Below are positions 1 to 10,370 of a stretch of 64,000 bases of DNA, in pieces. Numbering within the stretch: position 1 is the first letter of the stretch; each line of letters starts with the position of its first letter. Location: the NCBI RefSeq assembly GCF_014356525.2, contig NC_052506.1, positions 98,022,902 through 98,086,901 of the forward strand, written 5' to 3'. Source of the stretch: Nilaparvata lugens (taxonomy: Eukaryota; Arthropoda; Insecta; Hemiptera; Delphacidae). Position numbers and translations under genes: made by a program. The notes under the pieces are model-generated. The model was not told the origin of the DNA. It saw only the letters and a list, made by a program, of their open reading frames with translations, and did not search any database.

Positions 1-2381
1 TCATGTCTTGTTATGGGTGACTTTAACACAGACTTGCTGGACATGACACTTTTGACTTGACACAACTAAAGACAATATTTTTACTTGCAATATGACAATA
101 CTTCTGCTACACCACACAGCCACTTCCCACACTTTGTTGGATCTTGTCACTGTTTGTGATGCTGATGCTGTGAAGAGTCATGGACAGGTGCCAGTGCCTG
201 GTGTCTCAGCTCATGATCTGGTTTATTGCATTTATGCTGTGAAAGCTCCCAAGTCACAAGCAAGAATCATAAGATACCGTGATTATAAGAATATTAATTA
301 CTCGGAGTTGTTTGCTGACCTTTTCTCTGTTCCTTGGCATCATGCTGTCATGGCTGCTACTATTGATGAGAAGTTGGAAGTATTCCAACAAATTATGTGC
401 GAACTGTTCAATAAACATGTGCCGTTGAGGAGCAAAAAGGTAACTAGGAGACCAGCTCCCTGGATAACACCGGACATACGTCAGCTTATGAATGAGTGTG
501 ACAAAAAATTCCGCTTGGCTAAGAGATGTGGGTGTCCAATGATGTTTGCAGAGTACAAAAGGCTTAGGAATCGTTGTAAGCTGAGGATACAAAATTCGAA
601 ATCCCATTACTTTTGAGCCCTACTGACAGACAATCGTTCCTCTGCAAGTATCTGGAGAAACATAAAAAGTATGGGGTTGGGTAAAGAGAAGAAACTGCCT
701 AACATCACTCATAGCCTTGAAGAGCTCAACTCTTTATTCTGCAATGTCCCAGTCAGTGATGAGGGTGCCCGTGCATATGCTGACACTCTCCAAGTAAATG
801 CTCTTGAAAATGAGTTCAAATTTTCTGAAGTTTCGGAACTTCAAGTTTTCCACTGCCTAAACAGGATCAGCAGCAATGCAGTTGGTGGGGACTCTCTTCC
901 TATAAAGTTCATAAGAGATACTTTCCTGTCACTCTCCTATATAACACATTTGTATAACTTTTCACTTCTTCTTCCATTTTTCCAACCTACTGGAATACTC
1001 AGCCGTCTTACCCCTCAAAAAAATACCAATCCTGTTTCACCTTCTGACTTCAGGCCATACATATTCTCTCACCCCTTTCTAAGGATTAGAGAGGGTGGTG
1101 TGCATCAGCAGGTTAATATTATCTTACAATGAACAACTCTCTAAGTGATTTCTCAATCTGGTTTTAAGAAAGGCCACAGTACCACCACTGCATTGCTTTG
1201 TGTGACTGAGGATATTTGTAGAGCGATGGATGGAAGACAGGCTACTCTGCTAGTGCTGATAGATATCAGTAAAGCTTTCGATTGCGTCTACCACCCTTTC
1301 CTGTTGAAAAAACTGAGGAATTTGGGGTTCTCCACTCATGTAGTGGATTGGTTCGGTTCCTACCTGAGTAACAGGTGCCAATCTGTTAAGTACAATGGGT
1401 TCTCATCTGGCTATCACATTTTAGGAAGGGGCGTTCCCCAGGGGTCTGTACTTGGGCCTCTGTTGTTCATTATATATATTAATGATGTAACCAATATCTT
1501 CAAATTCTGCAAACAGCACCTATATGCCAATGACCTGCAATTGTACATCCACTTTGATTTGAACGACTTTACTGCTACAGTTGACAATATGAATAGTGAA
1601 CTTGAGACTCTTACAGACTGGACTATGAACATGGACTTAGAATTAACGAAACGAAATCCAAGGCAATAATTATTGACTACTCTGAACTCATGACTCGCCG
1701 AGGTTTCAACTTTGATAATGGACCATACATAAAAATAAACGACTATAATTTGAATTACAGTGACTTTGTTACAAATCTGGGACTGACAATAGACAAAACA
1801 CTTGACTGGACGACGCAAATCAACACCACCTGTAATAAGGTATTTGCAGGTATCCACTCGCTTGAGAAGGTTAGTGACTTTATTCCACTTCATGTGAAAG
1901 TGATGCTGGTTAAGTCATTATTTCCCCATACTTCTCCTATGGTGACATTTTGATCAATGACATGACTGTGGCCTTGTCTGAGCGACTGCAGAGGACTCTG
2001 AACTATTGCATCCGGTTCATCTTCAATCTAAGAAGAGATGATCATATCACCCCATTTTTCCAGCAACTACATGTGCCAAAGCTCAAGCAAATGAGGGAGT
2101 ATCACATTCTGATGCTGCTTCATGACCTGTTACATCTTAGAACCCCAGGTTATTTAGCTCATAAATTTGTTTTTATTGGGGATTGTAGTGTGAGAGGTAC
2201 CAGGCAGGGCTCCCAACTATTGGTTATTCCAAACCATAGAACATCTATGTATAATAAATCATTCCATGTATCAGCTTGCCGGATCTGGAATCTGTTGCCT
2301 CCAACTGTGAAGAGTATTGGCGATCGAGCTCTGTTTGGCGCGGCAGTATTGAATTGGCTGAGATCTGGTAGCACAGATTAG
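1..2381 (+). pseudogene. Non-LTR retrotransposon ORF2 remnant (APE endonuclease end plus reverse transcriptase)
   Basis: The window opens inside the endonuclease: a GDFN motif is read at about 15-27 and SAHDLVYC (the SDH-type motif) near 210-232. RT blocks follow: SGFKKGHSTTTAL (about 1153), LIDISKAFD (motif A, about 1258), GVPQGSVLGPLLF (motif B, about 1432) and YANDLQLY (motif C, about 1523). Frame 2 runs from 92 to 1669 with in-frame stops at 614, 1130 and 1142. The reading then shifts to frame 1 (1690-1953) and frame 3 (1950-2381). Motif C has Asn where the second-position catalytic Asp is expected. Such proteins nick the target and copy their RNA into it. The copy is dead. A CR1/Jockey-group assignment is likely but not proven; the 5' part lies outside the window. 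Confidence 0.88.
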
Positions 2382-2857
2382 GTATTTACATTGTATCAAT
2401 CTACATAAATTTAACTCATTTTTACCTTTTATGCAACTACAGATACAAAATATTTCATCTTATACTATTTTATGATAATTATTATACCTTGTAAAATCTT
2501 TGTTTTTAGGGTTGTTTTGTGTGCATGTGTGAATGAGTGGCAACTTGATTAGATCTTAATTTCTTCATTTCTGATAAGTTTTCCTATATGATTTTTCTAG
2601 TGGAATTTGAAATATTGTTTCCAATTGTATTAATAAATTAAGTTTAAAATTCACTTTTATTATCTGTAATTGTATTTTGATTAAGAGTTTTATTTACTTA
2701 TGTTAATCTTATGTAATCTTATTACATAATATGTAATCTTTTTTTCCGTTTTATTATGTGAATTTTTCTTCTATTGTAAAGGGTTGTGTGGTAGAGAGGA
2801 CCAGGAGTCCTAACTCCACCCTAATAAAGGCATATAATCAATCAATCAATCAATCAA

Positions 2858-2859
<2 letters not shown>
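2382..2859 (+). repeat. 3' UTR and (ATCA)n tail of the non-LTR element
   Basis: An AT-rich trailer follows the last RT codon. It ends with AATAAAGGCATATA and six units of ATCA (2836-2859). Short 3' tandem tails of this kind mark the terminus of CR1/Jockey-type retrotransposons, so the element ends here. Confidence 0.75.
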
Positions 2860-2893
<34 letters not shown>

Positions 2894-3190
2894 TTCTCTA
2901 ATCTAATCCAATCTTCCTCCCTCTCTCTCTCTCTCTCCCAGTGAGGACGAGGGGGATGAAGAAGGAGAGAGATATCTCTCTCTCTCAAATAGATTTTCCC
3001 TTCTCCTTCCCCAGTATAGATGAGGGGGGTGGATATTGATTATCGACTATCAACTATTTGATGAGGGAAAAAATAATTTCCCTCTGGGGGAAAAATTCCC
3101 TCTCTCTCTCTACATCTAAAGCTATACTGACAGATTAAAGTGAATTGAGAAATTCCCTATCTCTCTCTCTCACTCTCTCTACATCTATTG
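2859..3190. repeat. CT-rich microsatellite tract
   Basis: Interrupted (CT)n runs occur at 2859-2935, 2970-2986, 3101-3115 and 3160-3180. Two near-copies of a short phrase containing GACAGATTAAAGTGAAT lie around 3120-3150 and 3205-3235, pointing to local duplication. No coding potential was seen. Confidence 0.7.
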
Positions 3191-3513
3191 CTCAATAATC
3201 TAATGCTATACTGTCAGATTAAAGTGAATCCTAATCTCTACAATAATCTAAGTTCCATAATATCCATATCATACTTGGTTTCCAACTGACAGTCAAGAGT
3301 TCAATCAAACTGTTTATCAATATTATGCATGTGTAAAAAATTGAGCTCTTTTGCTTTACAAGCACCCAGTCGTTATTGTTAAAGTGTTTTCTCCGACAAT
3401 ATGTAAGTATAATCGGAATGAGCTAGCATATCTAAAAATACTTACATATTCTCAGACCTATTTCACTCGGGGTGGTATCTTAATACTCAACACCTATAGT
3501 TACCATGAAACTC
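3191..3513. other. Unassigned AT-rich stretch
   Basis: No convincing ORF, repeat or RNA gene is visible. It may be decayed sequence of the virus-like element to its right. Confidence 0.5.
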
Positions 3514-3771
3514 TCACAAGAATATGCGATTCCCACTCACATTCAATTCCCATGAATGAGAATTAAAACTTCTGACATTATCCACTGAATATTCTTTTGG
3601 TGACTTAATAGTGTGTTTAAAGTCACCTTCACTATCAATATCGATAATTTTAAGGTGAATTTCGACATTATCAGCAAATGTTACCTTTGTTACTACGAAC
3701 CAATCAAAAGGATAAAATTCATAACCCCAATCAGCTAGTGGATTTGCTTCTACAGAAAACTCATTGAAACT
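3514..3771 (-). pseudogene. Displaced C-terminal fragment of the fibre-like virus protein
   Basis: About 85 codons stay open on the minus strand between a TGA (3774-3772) and a TGA near 3516. The reading has ordered, protein-like composition, including ADWGYEFYPFDWFVV and VEIHLKIIDIDSEGDF. It lies downstream of the 322-residue coiled-coil ORF on the same strand. I read it as that gene's C-terminal domain, cut off by frameshifts and by the 48-bp duplication between them. The fold is not recognised. The link to the upstream ORF is inference from strand, order and composition. Confidence 0.45.
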
Positions 3772-3819
3772 TCAATCAAAATAGTGAGACATTGTGAACT
3801 TATCAGCTTGAGCATTTAG

Positions 3820-3915
3820 AGAGAAGTGACGCCTGTGCTACGCCCCCCTGTGGCTGAATGTTTCCCCAGAGAAGTGACGCCTGTGCTATGCCCCCCTGTG
3901 GCTGAATGTTTCCCC
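3820..3915. repeat. Tandem duplication of a 48-bp unit
   Basis: Units 3820-3867 and 3868-3915 differ at one base (C/T at the 22nd position). They contain GTGACGCCTGTGCTA and CCCCCTGTGGCTGAATG. The duplication is fresh and sits in the broken linker of the virus-like gene. Confidence 0.9.
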
Positions 3916-4144
3916 CTTCCCAAATTCTATAGATAAGAGTGTATGCCTTCATATAACTCCTACATCGAAAAAACTGTTCCATTCAGTTAATCAATCATAG
4001 ACACATGGAAAAAATGTATAGTGACTCTGATTTATCATCTTGAAGTAGCATGTGTTTGTGTCAGCAAGAAAACTGTTAAAGTTCACTGTACTTCAAATTC
4101 AAATTTCTCCCCTCATATGCCAAGTGTTATCCTTTCACAAGTTT

Positions 4145-5113
4145 TTATGTTTTCGGAGACAACACTAAGCCTTTATATTGTGCTAATCCTATTTTTGTTG
4201 TTATCATTTCTGCAACCTGATTTTTGGAAAGGTTATGTTGCTTAGCTTCTATCCAATTCATATTAAAACTAATGTGTGCGTAGCCACTGACAATATCATA
4301 AGCTATCTCATGGATGAATATATTGAGATAATCTATGAATGCAAGCAAACATTGCAGCCTCATAACAGACCCCCCTTCCGAATTTTTAATTGCGTCAGCT
4401 ATTTCATCACAAACGCTTTTCACAGCGACTTCCATCTCGTTTTTCTTAATAAAATCTCCTATATCATTTTTAGTTGCATACTTGTCTGCAATTTGATTAA
4501 TCAGAGTAGCAATAGCATCTTCTGTAATGAATTGTTCAATACCATCCATAATATCAGCTTTTATTGCACTCGCCATTTCAGATAATCGTTTTCCAAACTC
4601 TTCCTTTGTTAATGAAGAACTAGTCAATTTCTGCAAAGCAGATTCTAAATATTGCTTATCAATTGGTGATGGCTGTGTTTCATTTACTTTAGTAAAAATT
4701 TCTGTACTAAGCTGTTTTAATTTAGTATTGAGGTAGTTTCTGTCCAAGACCTCCAAATTCTTAATTTTATCTGATATGCCTTTTAATTTAACATCTAAAT
4801 AACCTTTATCAACTTTATCGTTATTAATACTGATCAACTGGGATGAAAAGCTGTCTGTTAAAGTTTTCACTTCTCCTAGAGCGGATTCTAAAGTAAGAGT
4901 TCTCTCTGCAATAGCTTTATCAATATTGGCACTAAAATTTTGTAATGAACTTAGAATATGTTCTCTTTCAATTATGCTCACACCAATATTCTTAGTATTT
5001 TCTGAAATAAGTTTGGTTATTTGTGAATCTAAATAAAATTTCACAGCTTCGCTGATTCCTTGCTGATTTATTGGTTCAATTATTTTCTGTGTTATCGAGT
5101 CAATATCACACAT
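4145..5113 (-). CDS. Coiled-coil, fibre-like protein of a virus-like element (322 aa)
   Basis: This open frame of 322 codons starts at an ATG. Residues about 1-240 are almost entirely helical and heptad-rich, with repeated short blocks such as DKGYLDVKLKGIS, DRNYLNTKLKQLS, DKQYLESALQKLT and KNDIGDFIKKNE spaced about 40 residues apart. That is the look of trimeric phage or virus fibre shafts. There is no signal peptide and no membrane helix at the start. The C-terminal 70 residues change character and end abruptly; the displaced fragment at 3514-3771 probably continues them. It follows the DUF8207-like gene by about 57 bp in the same frame. Function as an attachment fibre is inference; no family match could be checked. 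Confidence 0.55.
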   Translation of the reverse strand: MCDIDSITQKIIEPINQQGISEAVKFYLDSQITKLISENTKNIGVSIIEREHILSSLQNFSANIDKAIAERTLTLESALGEVKTLTDSFSSQLISINNDKVDKGYLDVKLKGISDKIKNLEVLDRNYLNTKLKQLSTEIFTKVNETQPSPIDKQYLESALQKLTSSSLTKEEFGKRLSEMASAIKADIMDGIEQFITEDAIATLINQIADKYATKNDIGDFIKKNEMEVAVKSVCDEIADAIKNSEGGSVMRLQCLLAFIDYLNIFIHEIAYDIVSGYAHISFNMNWIEAKQHNLSKNQVAEMITTKIGLAQYKGLVLSPKT

Positions 5114-5170
5114 AAGATTAGCACTACTAGGTGTATCAACTGACCGAATCGATGCAAAGTCATCGTAACA

Positions 5171-6115
5171 CTAAACAATTAGTTTTGCTTCTTTTAGCTC
5201 TTCAATTATAGATGTGATCTCAACATCATGTCCAGTGTTGCCAGAAGCTTTTGAGGAATAGAGTAAATTCAATCTTTCCACTAATTCATCAAAATTATCA
5301 AAGTATTGATAAATTCTATCATGAGAATTATTTTTTGCAAATTTCAATAAACCCCATCCCTCCTTTTTACTAAGTTTTTTACTGGGAAATAATTTCTTAA
5401 TCATTTGCGATTCAATTCCCTGATAACGTTTAACATACTCTCTTCAATCTAAATGTATGCTTGTAAGTTTAAAGATTTTTTCATACTTATCCAGATCTCT
5501 CTGATTATAAAGATTCGAATTCGGTCTTGAACTGAATAATAACTCAAGTAAACCGTGTGTTATATGAAATCTGTCATTATCAATATCTATGTACCTGTTA
5601 TCGAATATTACTTGCTGATCTCCAATATAATACACGTCATCTTTAGAATCGTATGAAATTCCATAACTAATTGAATTATTCATTTTTTCCGCATGAAACG
5701 TTTCTAGGTATTGTGCCTACACCTCATCATTTTTACTAGAACCAAGTAAACTGTTTTCAAATTTAGTTGAGCTTAAAAGATTCTCTGTTGAACTCTCATA
5801 CCTCTTATCATAACTCGCCTTCTCCTCATCAATCTCCATGCTCTCTTCTTCCTCTTTTACTTCTTCCTTTTTTGGTGTAAAACCATGATTAGAGTGGAAA
5901 CTAGATTTGGTTTTTCCGAGTTCGATTATGGGCTCTTTCAACGGTGAGAGTGTTTTCCTATTGTATTCCTCTGATCGTTTTTCAAAATTAAGAAAGCTTC
6001 TATGCTTGTCACTGATTACTTTTCTCAATTTCTCAATCTTATTGATTAAACCAACATTCTTGCTATTTAGTTTTCTCCCACATGTTTTAGACAACATGAC
6101 TGTACAAAGAATCAA
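5171..6115 (-). pseudogene. DUF8207-like gene of Polinton/virus-like elements, two in-frame stops
   Basis: One frame runs from 6115 to 5171, interrupted by a TAG at 5719-5717 and a TGA at 5446-5444. N-terminal part: Lys/Glu-rich helix (KIEKLRKVISDKHRSFLNFE) and an acidic linker. Middle: YGISYDSKDDVYYIGDQQV followed by LLELLFSS and DLDKYEKIFKLT, which matches my memory of an arthropod family annotated DUF8207 (TPGLWELL...DLENYK...LTNA pattern). C-terminal: ELVERLNLLYSSKASGNTGH and SIIEELKEAKLI, a very characteristic ending of this family. These proteins sit beside packaging ATPases and protein-primed polymerases in Polinton-like elements. Their role is unknown; a capsid-associated role is only a guess. 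Confidence 0.6.
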
Positions 6116-6125
6116 TCTCTACTGA

Positions 6126-6376
6126 ATGGTAAGAAACGTATCAAGTGAATCTCAGTATTTGCCGCTATTAATTCCGCACTCGCTCATAAAAGTTACAAAA
6201 TTATGAGGTTTACGATTCCAAACTTTATGGCAAAGTTTACTGAAATCTTTATAAGAAGTATCTCCTCCAACATGATCTTTGTGAATTAATTCAAGACTCA
6301 ATAAATCTATCTTGAAGATTATAATCATATTTGAATTGTCCCTAGTGAAATGTTTCTGTGTAGCTCCATAACTCAT
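6126..6376 (-). pseudogene. C-terminal end of an A32/FtsK-like packaging ATPase
   Basis: The reading includes MIIIFKIDLLSLELIHKDHV, DTSYKDFSKLCHKVWNR and a terminal GKY, a TGA (6154-6152), then DSLDTFL. This resembles the end of the genome-packaging ATPase of Polinton/adintovirus-like elements (LIVLFKQD...DHV...F..LC..CW pattern). The Walker A and B parts are missing because the retroviral copy begins at about 6384, immediately upstream on this strand. The fragment precedes the DUF8207-like gene in the same direction, as expected for a late-gene block. Confidence 0.5.
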
Positions 6377-6383
6377 CTAAACC

Positions 6384-6800
6384 AAATCACCCAAATATCT
6401 TCATGGTGGAGACTGATCCAGGAGCAACAGGTCCTGCTGCAACAGTAGCCCGAGTGGAAGCTGAAGTACCACCAGCTAGCAAATAGAATTGTTTTGCCTG
6501 TGGGAAACCTGGACACTATGCAAGGGAATGTAGGTCCAACAATTCCAATCGTGATGGATAGAGAAGCACGCAACCCAAGGGCCAGTGACAAACCGGAAAT
6601 AACCAACTGGCGCAGCGCAACACCAATGCCAGAGGTGGTGGTCGATTCTGCTTTGTTTGTGGAAAAAGGGATCACCTGTCGTTCAACTGCCCACAGAGGT
6701 GGACCCAACCCGCAGACCAAGTGGTAGCTGACAAGACTCAACAGCGAACTGGTTCCCCAAACGGGGAGGGGCCTGGAACCACCCCGTTTCCCAGCCAGTA
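6384..6800 (+). pseudogene. gag: Endogenous retrovirus: gag remnant with two zinc knuckles
   Basis: Frame 1 encodes CFACGKPGHYARECRS (about 6490-6537) and CFVCGKRDHLSFNC (6649-6690), two CCHC nucleocapsid knuckles that bind genomic RNA. In-frame TAG codons occur at 6484 and near 6556, and a stop near 6798. The capsid, matrix and 5' LTR are absent, so this copy is truncated at about 6384 against the virus-like gene cluster. The protease frame (frame 3) is already open before the gag frame ends, which fits a -1 gag/pro overlap. Confidence 0.8.
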
Positions 6801-7463
6801 GACTGGGAAACACTATATAAGCGGATTCCCAGCATCAACACCACCAATAGTGGGCTAATGGTGGAGGTGGAAATAATGGGGCTGACCAGAAGCTTGCTGG
6901 TAGACACAGGAGCCGAGATTTGTATTTTGAGAGAAGCAATTCCAGGGGTTCCCATCAAGGCTGCAGGTATTCGAGCTAGAGGAGTTACAGGCGCAGGTCT
7001 GGGCATCCTGGGCACTCAAGAAGTCACTTGCAAGGTGGCAAATTTGCAAGTAACCCATCAATTTGTAATAGCTACAGTGGACATAGCAGGAGATGGATTA
7101 ATTGGCTGGGATGTCCTGAAGAAATTGGGGGCAGTGATTGATGCCAAGAGCCAGATCATTACCTTCACGGGGGTTGCCACCTCAGTTATTGGCACAAATA
7201 ATATCAAGGGAGCTGCCACTCAAGCTCTGGTTCAGAGACCTAACCCAGTGAGGACAAATATGCAGTCTCCTCAAGTGTCAACAATATGGAGACTAAGGGA
7301 GGATACCCAAGACAACATGAATTGGATCTCTGCAAGCAAAAACCACACCATTCCAGCTTATTCAGAAATGGCAGTCCAGGCACAGACAAACTTGGCAGAT
7401 GGTCAATTATTTGTAACTGAGCCCCTGAATCAACCACAACTTGGAATCTGCATAGTAGTATAA
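6800..7463 (+). pseudogene. pro: Endogenous retrovirus: aspartic protease and start of RT linker
   Basis: The frame from about 6800 includes LLVDTGAEICILREAIPG, with the DTGA active site of retropepsins near residue 18 of the ATG-started part. A second half follows with GDGLIGWDVLKKLGAVID, the conserved (I/L)LG-type strand. Retropepsins work as dimers to cut the Gag-Pol precursor. The reading continues into the linker before RT, where it is cut off by the fold-back element inserted at about 7455. The pol frame resumes at about 10950. Confidence 0.85.
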
Positions 7464-7506
7464 AAAGGCCAGTCCTGGGACACAAGTGTCCCAGAACTGG
7501 CCTTCC

Positions 7507-7795
7507 TCTCAAGGTCACCCAAGTTGACCAAACCCAACCTCAAGGTCATCTAGGTCAACCAAACCTAACCTCAAGGTCATCTAGGTCAACCAAACCTAAC
7601 CTCAAGGTCATCTAGGTCAACCAAACCTAACCTCAAGGTCATCTAGATCAACCAAACCTAACCTCAAGGTCATCCAGGTCAACCAGACCTAACCTCAAGG
7701 TCACCCACGTCATCCAAACCTAACCTCAAGGTCATCCACGTCATCCAAACCTAACCTCAAGGTCATCCAAGTCAACCAAACCTAACCTCAAGGTC
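7507..7795. repeat. Left array of 31-bp repeats (about 9 units plus partial)
   Basis: CTCAAGGTC recurs ten times every 31 bp (7507, 7539, 7570 ... 7787). A typical unit contains CTCAAGGTCATCTAGGTCAA followed by CCAAACCTAAC. Each unit contains TCAAGGTCA, and several contain AGGTCA-TCT-AGGTCA. It is the inverted counterpart of the array at 10371-10915. Confidence 0.92.
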
Positions 7796-8140
7796 GAAAA
7801 AAAAATTAAAAAAAAAAATTAAAAAACACATAAAATTAGGAATAAATGGAGGAAAAAAAAATTAAATACACATAAATTCAGGAATAAATGGAGAAAAAAA
7901 ACACATAAAATCAGGAATAAATGGAGAAAAAAAAATTAAAGAAAAAAATTAAAAAACACATAAAATCAGGAATAGATAGAGAAATAATTTTAAAAAATAT
8001 AAAAAAAATAAAATAAATAAAAAAATAATTTTTTTTAATTAAAAAAAAATAAAATAAATAAAAAAATAATTTTTTTTAATTAAAAAAAAATAAATAAAAT
8101 CGGGAATAAATGGGAAAAAAGGGAAAAAAGGGGAAAAAAA
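7796..8140. repeat. A-rich low-complexity layer, left arm
   Basis: Long A runs with imperfect repeats of the phrase CACATAAAATCAGGAATAAA. The mirrored T-rich layer lies at 10190-10370 and contains TTCCTGATTTTATGTG. Confidence 0.85.
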
Positions 8141-8430
8141 GGGACATTATGTCTTGTGCAGTTGTGCCACCAGTACGTGTGTGGGTGATTTTCGTGTAGT
8201 AATGAGATCACACCAGATGAAGATGTCCATGGTAGACCTACTAGATCAAGATGTCCATGGGAGACTCTAGATTGACATGGCCATGCTGCTCTAAAGATCA
8301 AAATGGCATTGAAGATAGATATTTCCAACGACTCCCACTCCATGTTCAGACATGACATATGGACATTCTCAATGACCCTCACTCCTCCTGTCATATGGAC
8401 CATCATGTCTGTATGGCATAATTGGGTAGT
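8141..8430. other. Left-arm spacer of the fold-back element
   Basis: Non-repetitive sequence present only in the left arm. It has short local repeats (AAGATGTCCATGG twice, near 8219 and 8248). No ORF of note. Confidence 0.55.
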
Positions 8431-8662
8431 CCACTCAGTGGTCAGTCAGTCAGTTCAATTACTGATCAGTCACTGTTCAGTTACTGATCAGTCACTGATC
8501 AGTCACTGTTCAGTCACTGTTCAGTTACTTTTCAGTCACTGATCAGTCACTGTTCAGTTACTGTTCAGGCACTGTTCAGTTACTGTTCAGTCACTGATCA
8601 GTAACTGTTCAGTCACTGAACAGTGACTGATCAGTAATTGAACTGACTGACTGACCACTGGT
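8431..8662. repeat. Left array of 11-bp repeats with palindromic ends
   Basis: About 18 units of TTCAGTCACTG or GATCAGTCACT type. The array opens with CCACTCAGTGGTCAGTCAG and closes with CTGACTGACTGACCACTGG, so the array alone could fold into a hairpin. The counterpart lies at 9993-10185. Confidence 0.88.
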
Positions 8663-9141
8663 GGGCGTGGCCATTGGTCATGTGACTGGGGAGGTGGAGT
8701 GGGGTCGTTCAAACAGCCTTCATTGAAAGCATAGCAAGATGATTTCTCACCTATATGAACTTGGGGCTCTGAACTCTGGACTTCTGGACTCTGGACTTCT
8801 GGACTCTGGACTCCAAACTCTGAACTCAAATGTCCTGCATCGTTGAAAATGTCTGTCAACGAGATAATACCATGACTATGTAGTTCCTCCTCCTCAAGCT
8901 CAATCACTGCATCCCGCAGACATAGCTCAGGTAGACTGGCCCACCACTGCCAGTCCCCCCGCTGTCGGTCGTCCAGCTGCCACCAGTCGCCCTGCAACCA
9001 GTCGCCCGGCCGCCGCCGGTCGCCCTGCTGGTCGCCCTGCTGGTCGCCCGCCACTGGTTGCCTGGCCACCGCCGGTCGCCCTGCCAGTCGCCCCGCCGGT
9101 CGTCTGACCGCCACCAACAGTCGACCTGCTGCGGCTGGCAA
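8663..9141 (-). other. Unrecognised reading frame inside the fold-back element, GC-rich repeats
   Basis: A minus-strand frame is open from 9141 through the array below 8663. Its first third is encoded by GC-rich 12- to 24-bp repeats of the CCGGTCGCCCTG type (about 8985-9110; Gly/Asp/Gln/Arg-rich product). It then reads LPELCLRDAVIELEEEELHS, SLTDIFNDAGHLSSEFG and repeated QSPEV, which looks like ordinary protein sequence. The base composition differs sharply from the AT-rich surroundings. It may be a captured host gene fragment. No known domain was recognised, and expression is unproven. Confidence 0.35.
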
Positions 9142-9205
9142 TTGTCCTGCCAGCTGAGCATGGGCATTCTGATTGCAGTCAGTGGCATTCAGAATGTACT
9201 TATAG

Positions 9206-9445
9206 CTAAACTATATCTAAGGAGATGGTAGGTAATAAGTAAACAGTTTGGGATACAATTAGCTCTCTATTGATCAATTCAACATCCATTCCATTGAAAA
9301 GTTTACTACAAGCAGGTATATCTCTGTTCCAAAATCCAAGTTGTTTATCATATTGAGTGTGCAGAAAAGTGATGTATCCATGATGTTTCTCCTTGGTCCA
9401 TGTCAAGCATGTGATGTCCCAGGTAGTGGACTCCTTTTCCAGCAC
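9206..9445 (-). other. Unrecognised 79-codon frame inside the fold-back element
   Basis: The reading has globular-protein composition (YITFLHTQYDKQLGFWNRDI, CSKLFNGMDVELINREL). It lies between the GC-rich frame and the acidic frame, all on the minus strand, so the three may be exons or pieces of one captured transcript. No domain is recognised. Its reality as coding sequence is uncertain. Confidence 0.3.
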
Positions 9446-9539
9446 TAGTCCTTGGCAAGTCTTCTATGTTGTCTGATAGTCTTCGGATGATATTCAGTGA
9501 TACCTCTAGAACACTGTTTCAGTTAGAGACAATACCTTG

Positions 9540-9974
9540 TCATTGATGTTGAATCACCTCACAACCTCTTTCCTTCAGGTAATTGATGCTCCTTCGAGTC
9601 AAAAGTATAGGTGTAGTAGTATTTCTCACCACTACATCATCCTCCTCCTCCTCCTCCTCTTCCTCTTCCTCCTCCTCTTCCTCTTTCTCCTCCCCCTCTT
9701 CCTCCTCCTCATCCTCTTCCTCTTCCACCTCTACCTCATTGTTCTCCTCCATATCAGTTTCCTCTTCCTCATCTTCTACATGACCCTCAACCATCTTCAG
9801 ATCAAATGGGGAGATTGATGGTAAATTTGTCTCACCATAGTCACCCCACTTTGAGAATAGGAGTACCATCTTCTCTATTGTTCCAGATACACAGTTGATT
9901 GACAAAATGTCTATTCTCCACAGATGATTCCAGCACAATGAATCTAATCTGCTATGTATCCAATATATATCCAT
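9540..9974 (-). other. Unrecognised acidic 144-codon frame with poly-Glu tract
   Basis: The minus-strand frame has a hydrophobic N-terminal third (LSINCVSGTIEKMVLLFSKW) and a long Glu/Asp run of more than 40 residues encoded by CTC/CTT triplets (about 9641-9772), then a basic tail. The Glu run is a trinucleotide-rich expansion and inflates ORF length. The plus-strand Leu and Ser ORFs here are its shadows. It may belong to the same captured sequence as its neighbours. Confidence 0.35.
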
Positions 9975-9992
9975 ATTTGTACAGCATTATGA

Positions 9993-10185
9993 TTCACTGA
10001 CTGAACAGTTACTGAACAGTGACTGATCAGTGACTGAACAGTGACTGAACAGTGACTGATCAGTGACTGATCAGTGACTGAACAGTGACTGATCAGTGAC
10101 TGATCAGTGACTGATCAGTGACTGAACAGTGACTGATCAGTAACTGATCAGTAATTGAACTGACTGACTGACCACTGAGTGGATG
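9993..10185. repeat. Right array of 11-bp repeats
   Basis: About 15 units of the CAGTGACTGAA or CAGTGACTGAT type, the reverse complement of the left array. It ends TGACCACTGAGTGGATGACC, matching the inverted left edge at 8426-8450. Confidence 0.88.
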
Positions 10186-10189
10186 ACCT

Positions 10190-10370
10190 TAATTTTTATT
10201 ATTTTTTTTTCTTCATTCATTCCTGATTTTATGTGTTTTTTTAACTTTTTTTAAATTTTTTTTAATTTTTTTTCTATTTTTCAATTTTTTTTTTAATTTT
10301 TTTTAATTTTTTTTTTAATTTTTAATTTTTTTTTTAATTTTTAATTTTTTTTTATTTATTTATTTTTTTT
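10190..10370. repeat. T-rich low-complexity layer, right arm
   Basis: Long T runs that mirror the A-rich layer of the left arm. It is shorter (about 180 bp against 345 bp). Confidence 0.85.

Noticed and set aside
6373..7061. Minus-strand ORFs over gag and protease
   Set aside because: They lie opposite clear zinc-knuckle and retropepsin readings.
9537..9818. Plus-strand Leu-rich and Ser-rich ORFs
   Set aside because: They are shadows of the CTC/CTT trinucleotide tract; the opposite strand gives the poly-Glu reading that extends beyond the tract.
8431..10185. 11-bp and 31-bp regular repeats as a CRISPR array
   Set aside because: Units are contiguous without unique spacers, occur in inverted pairs within a transposon, and the genome is eukaryotic.
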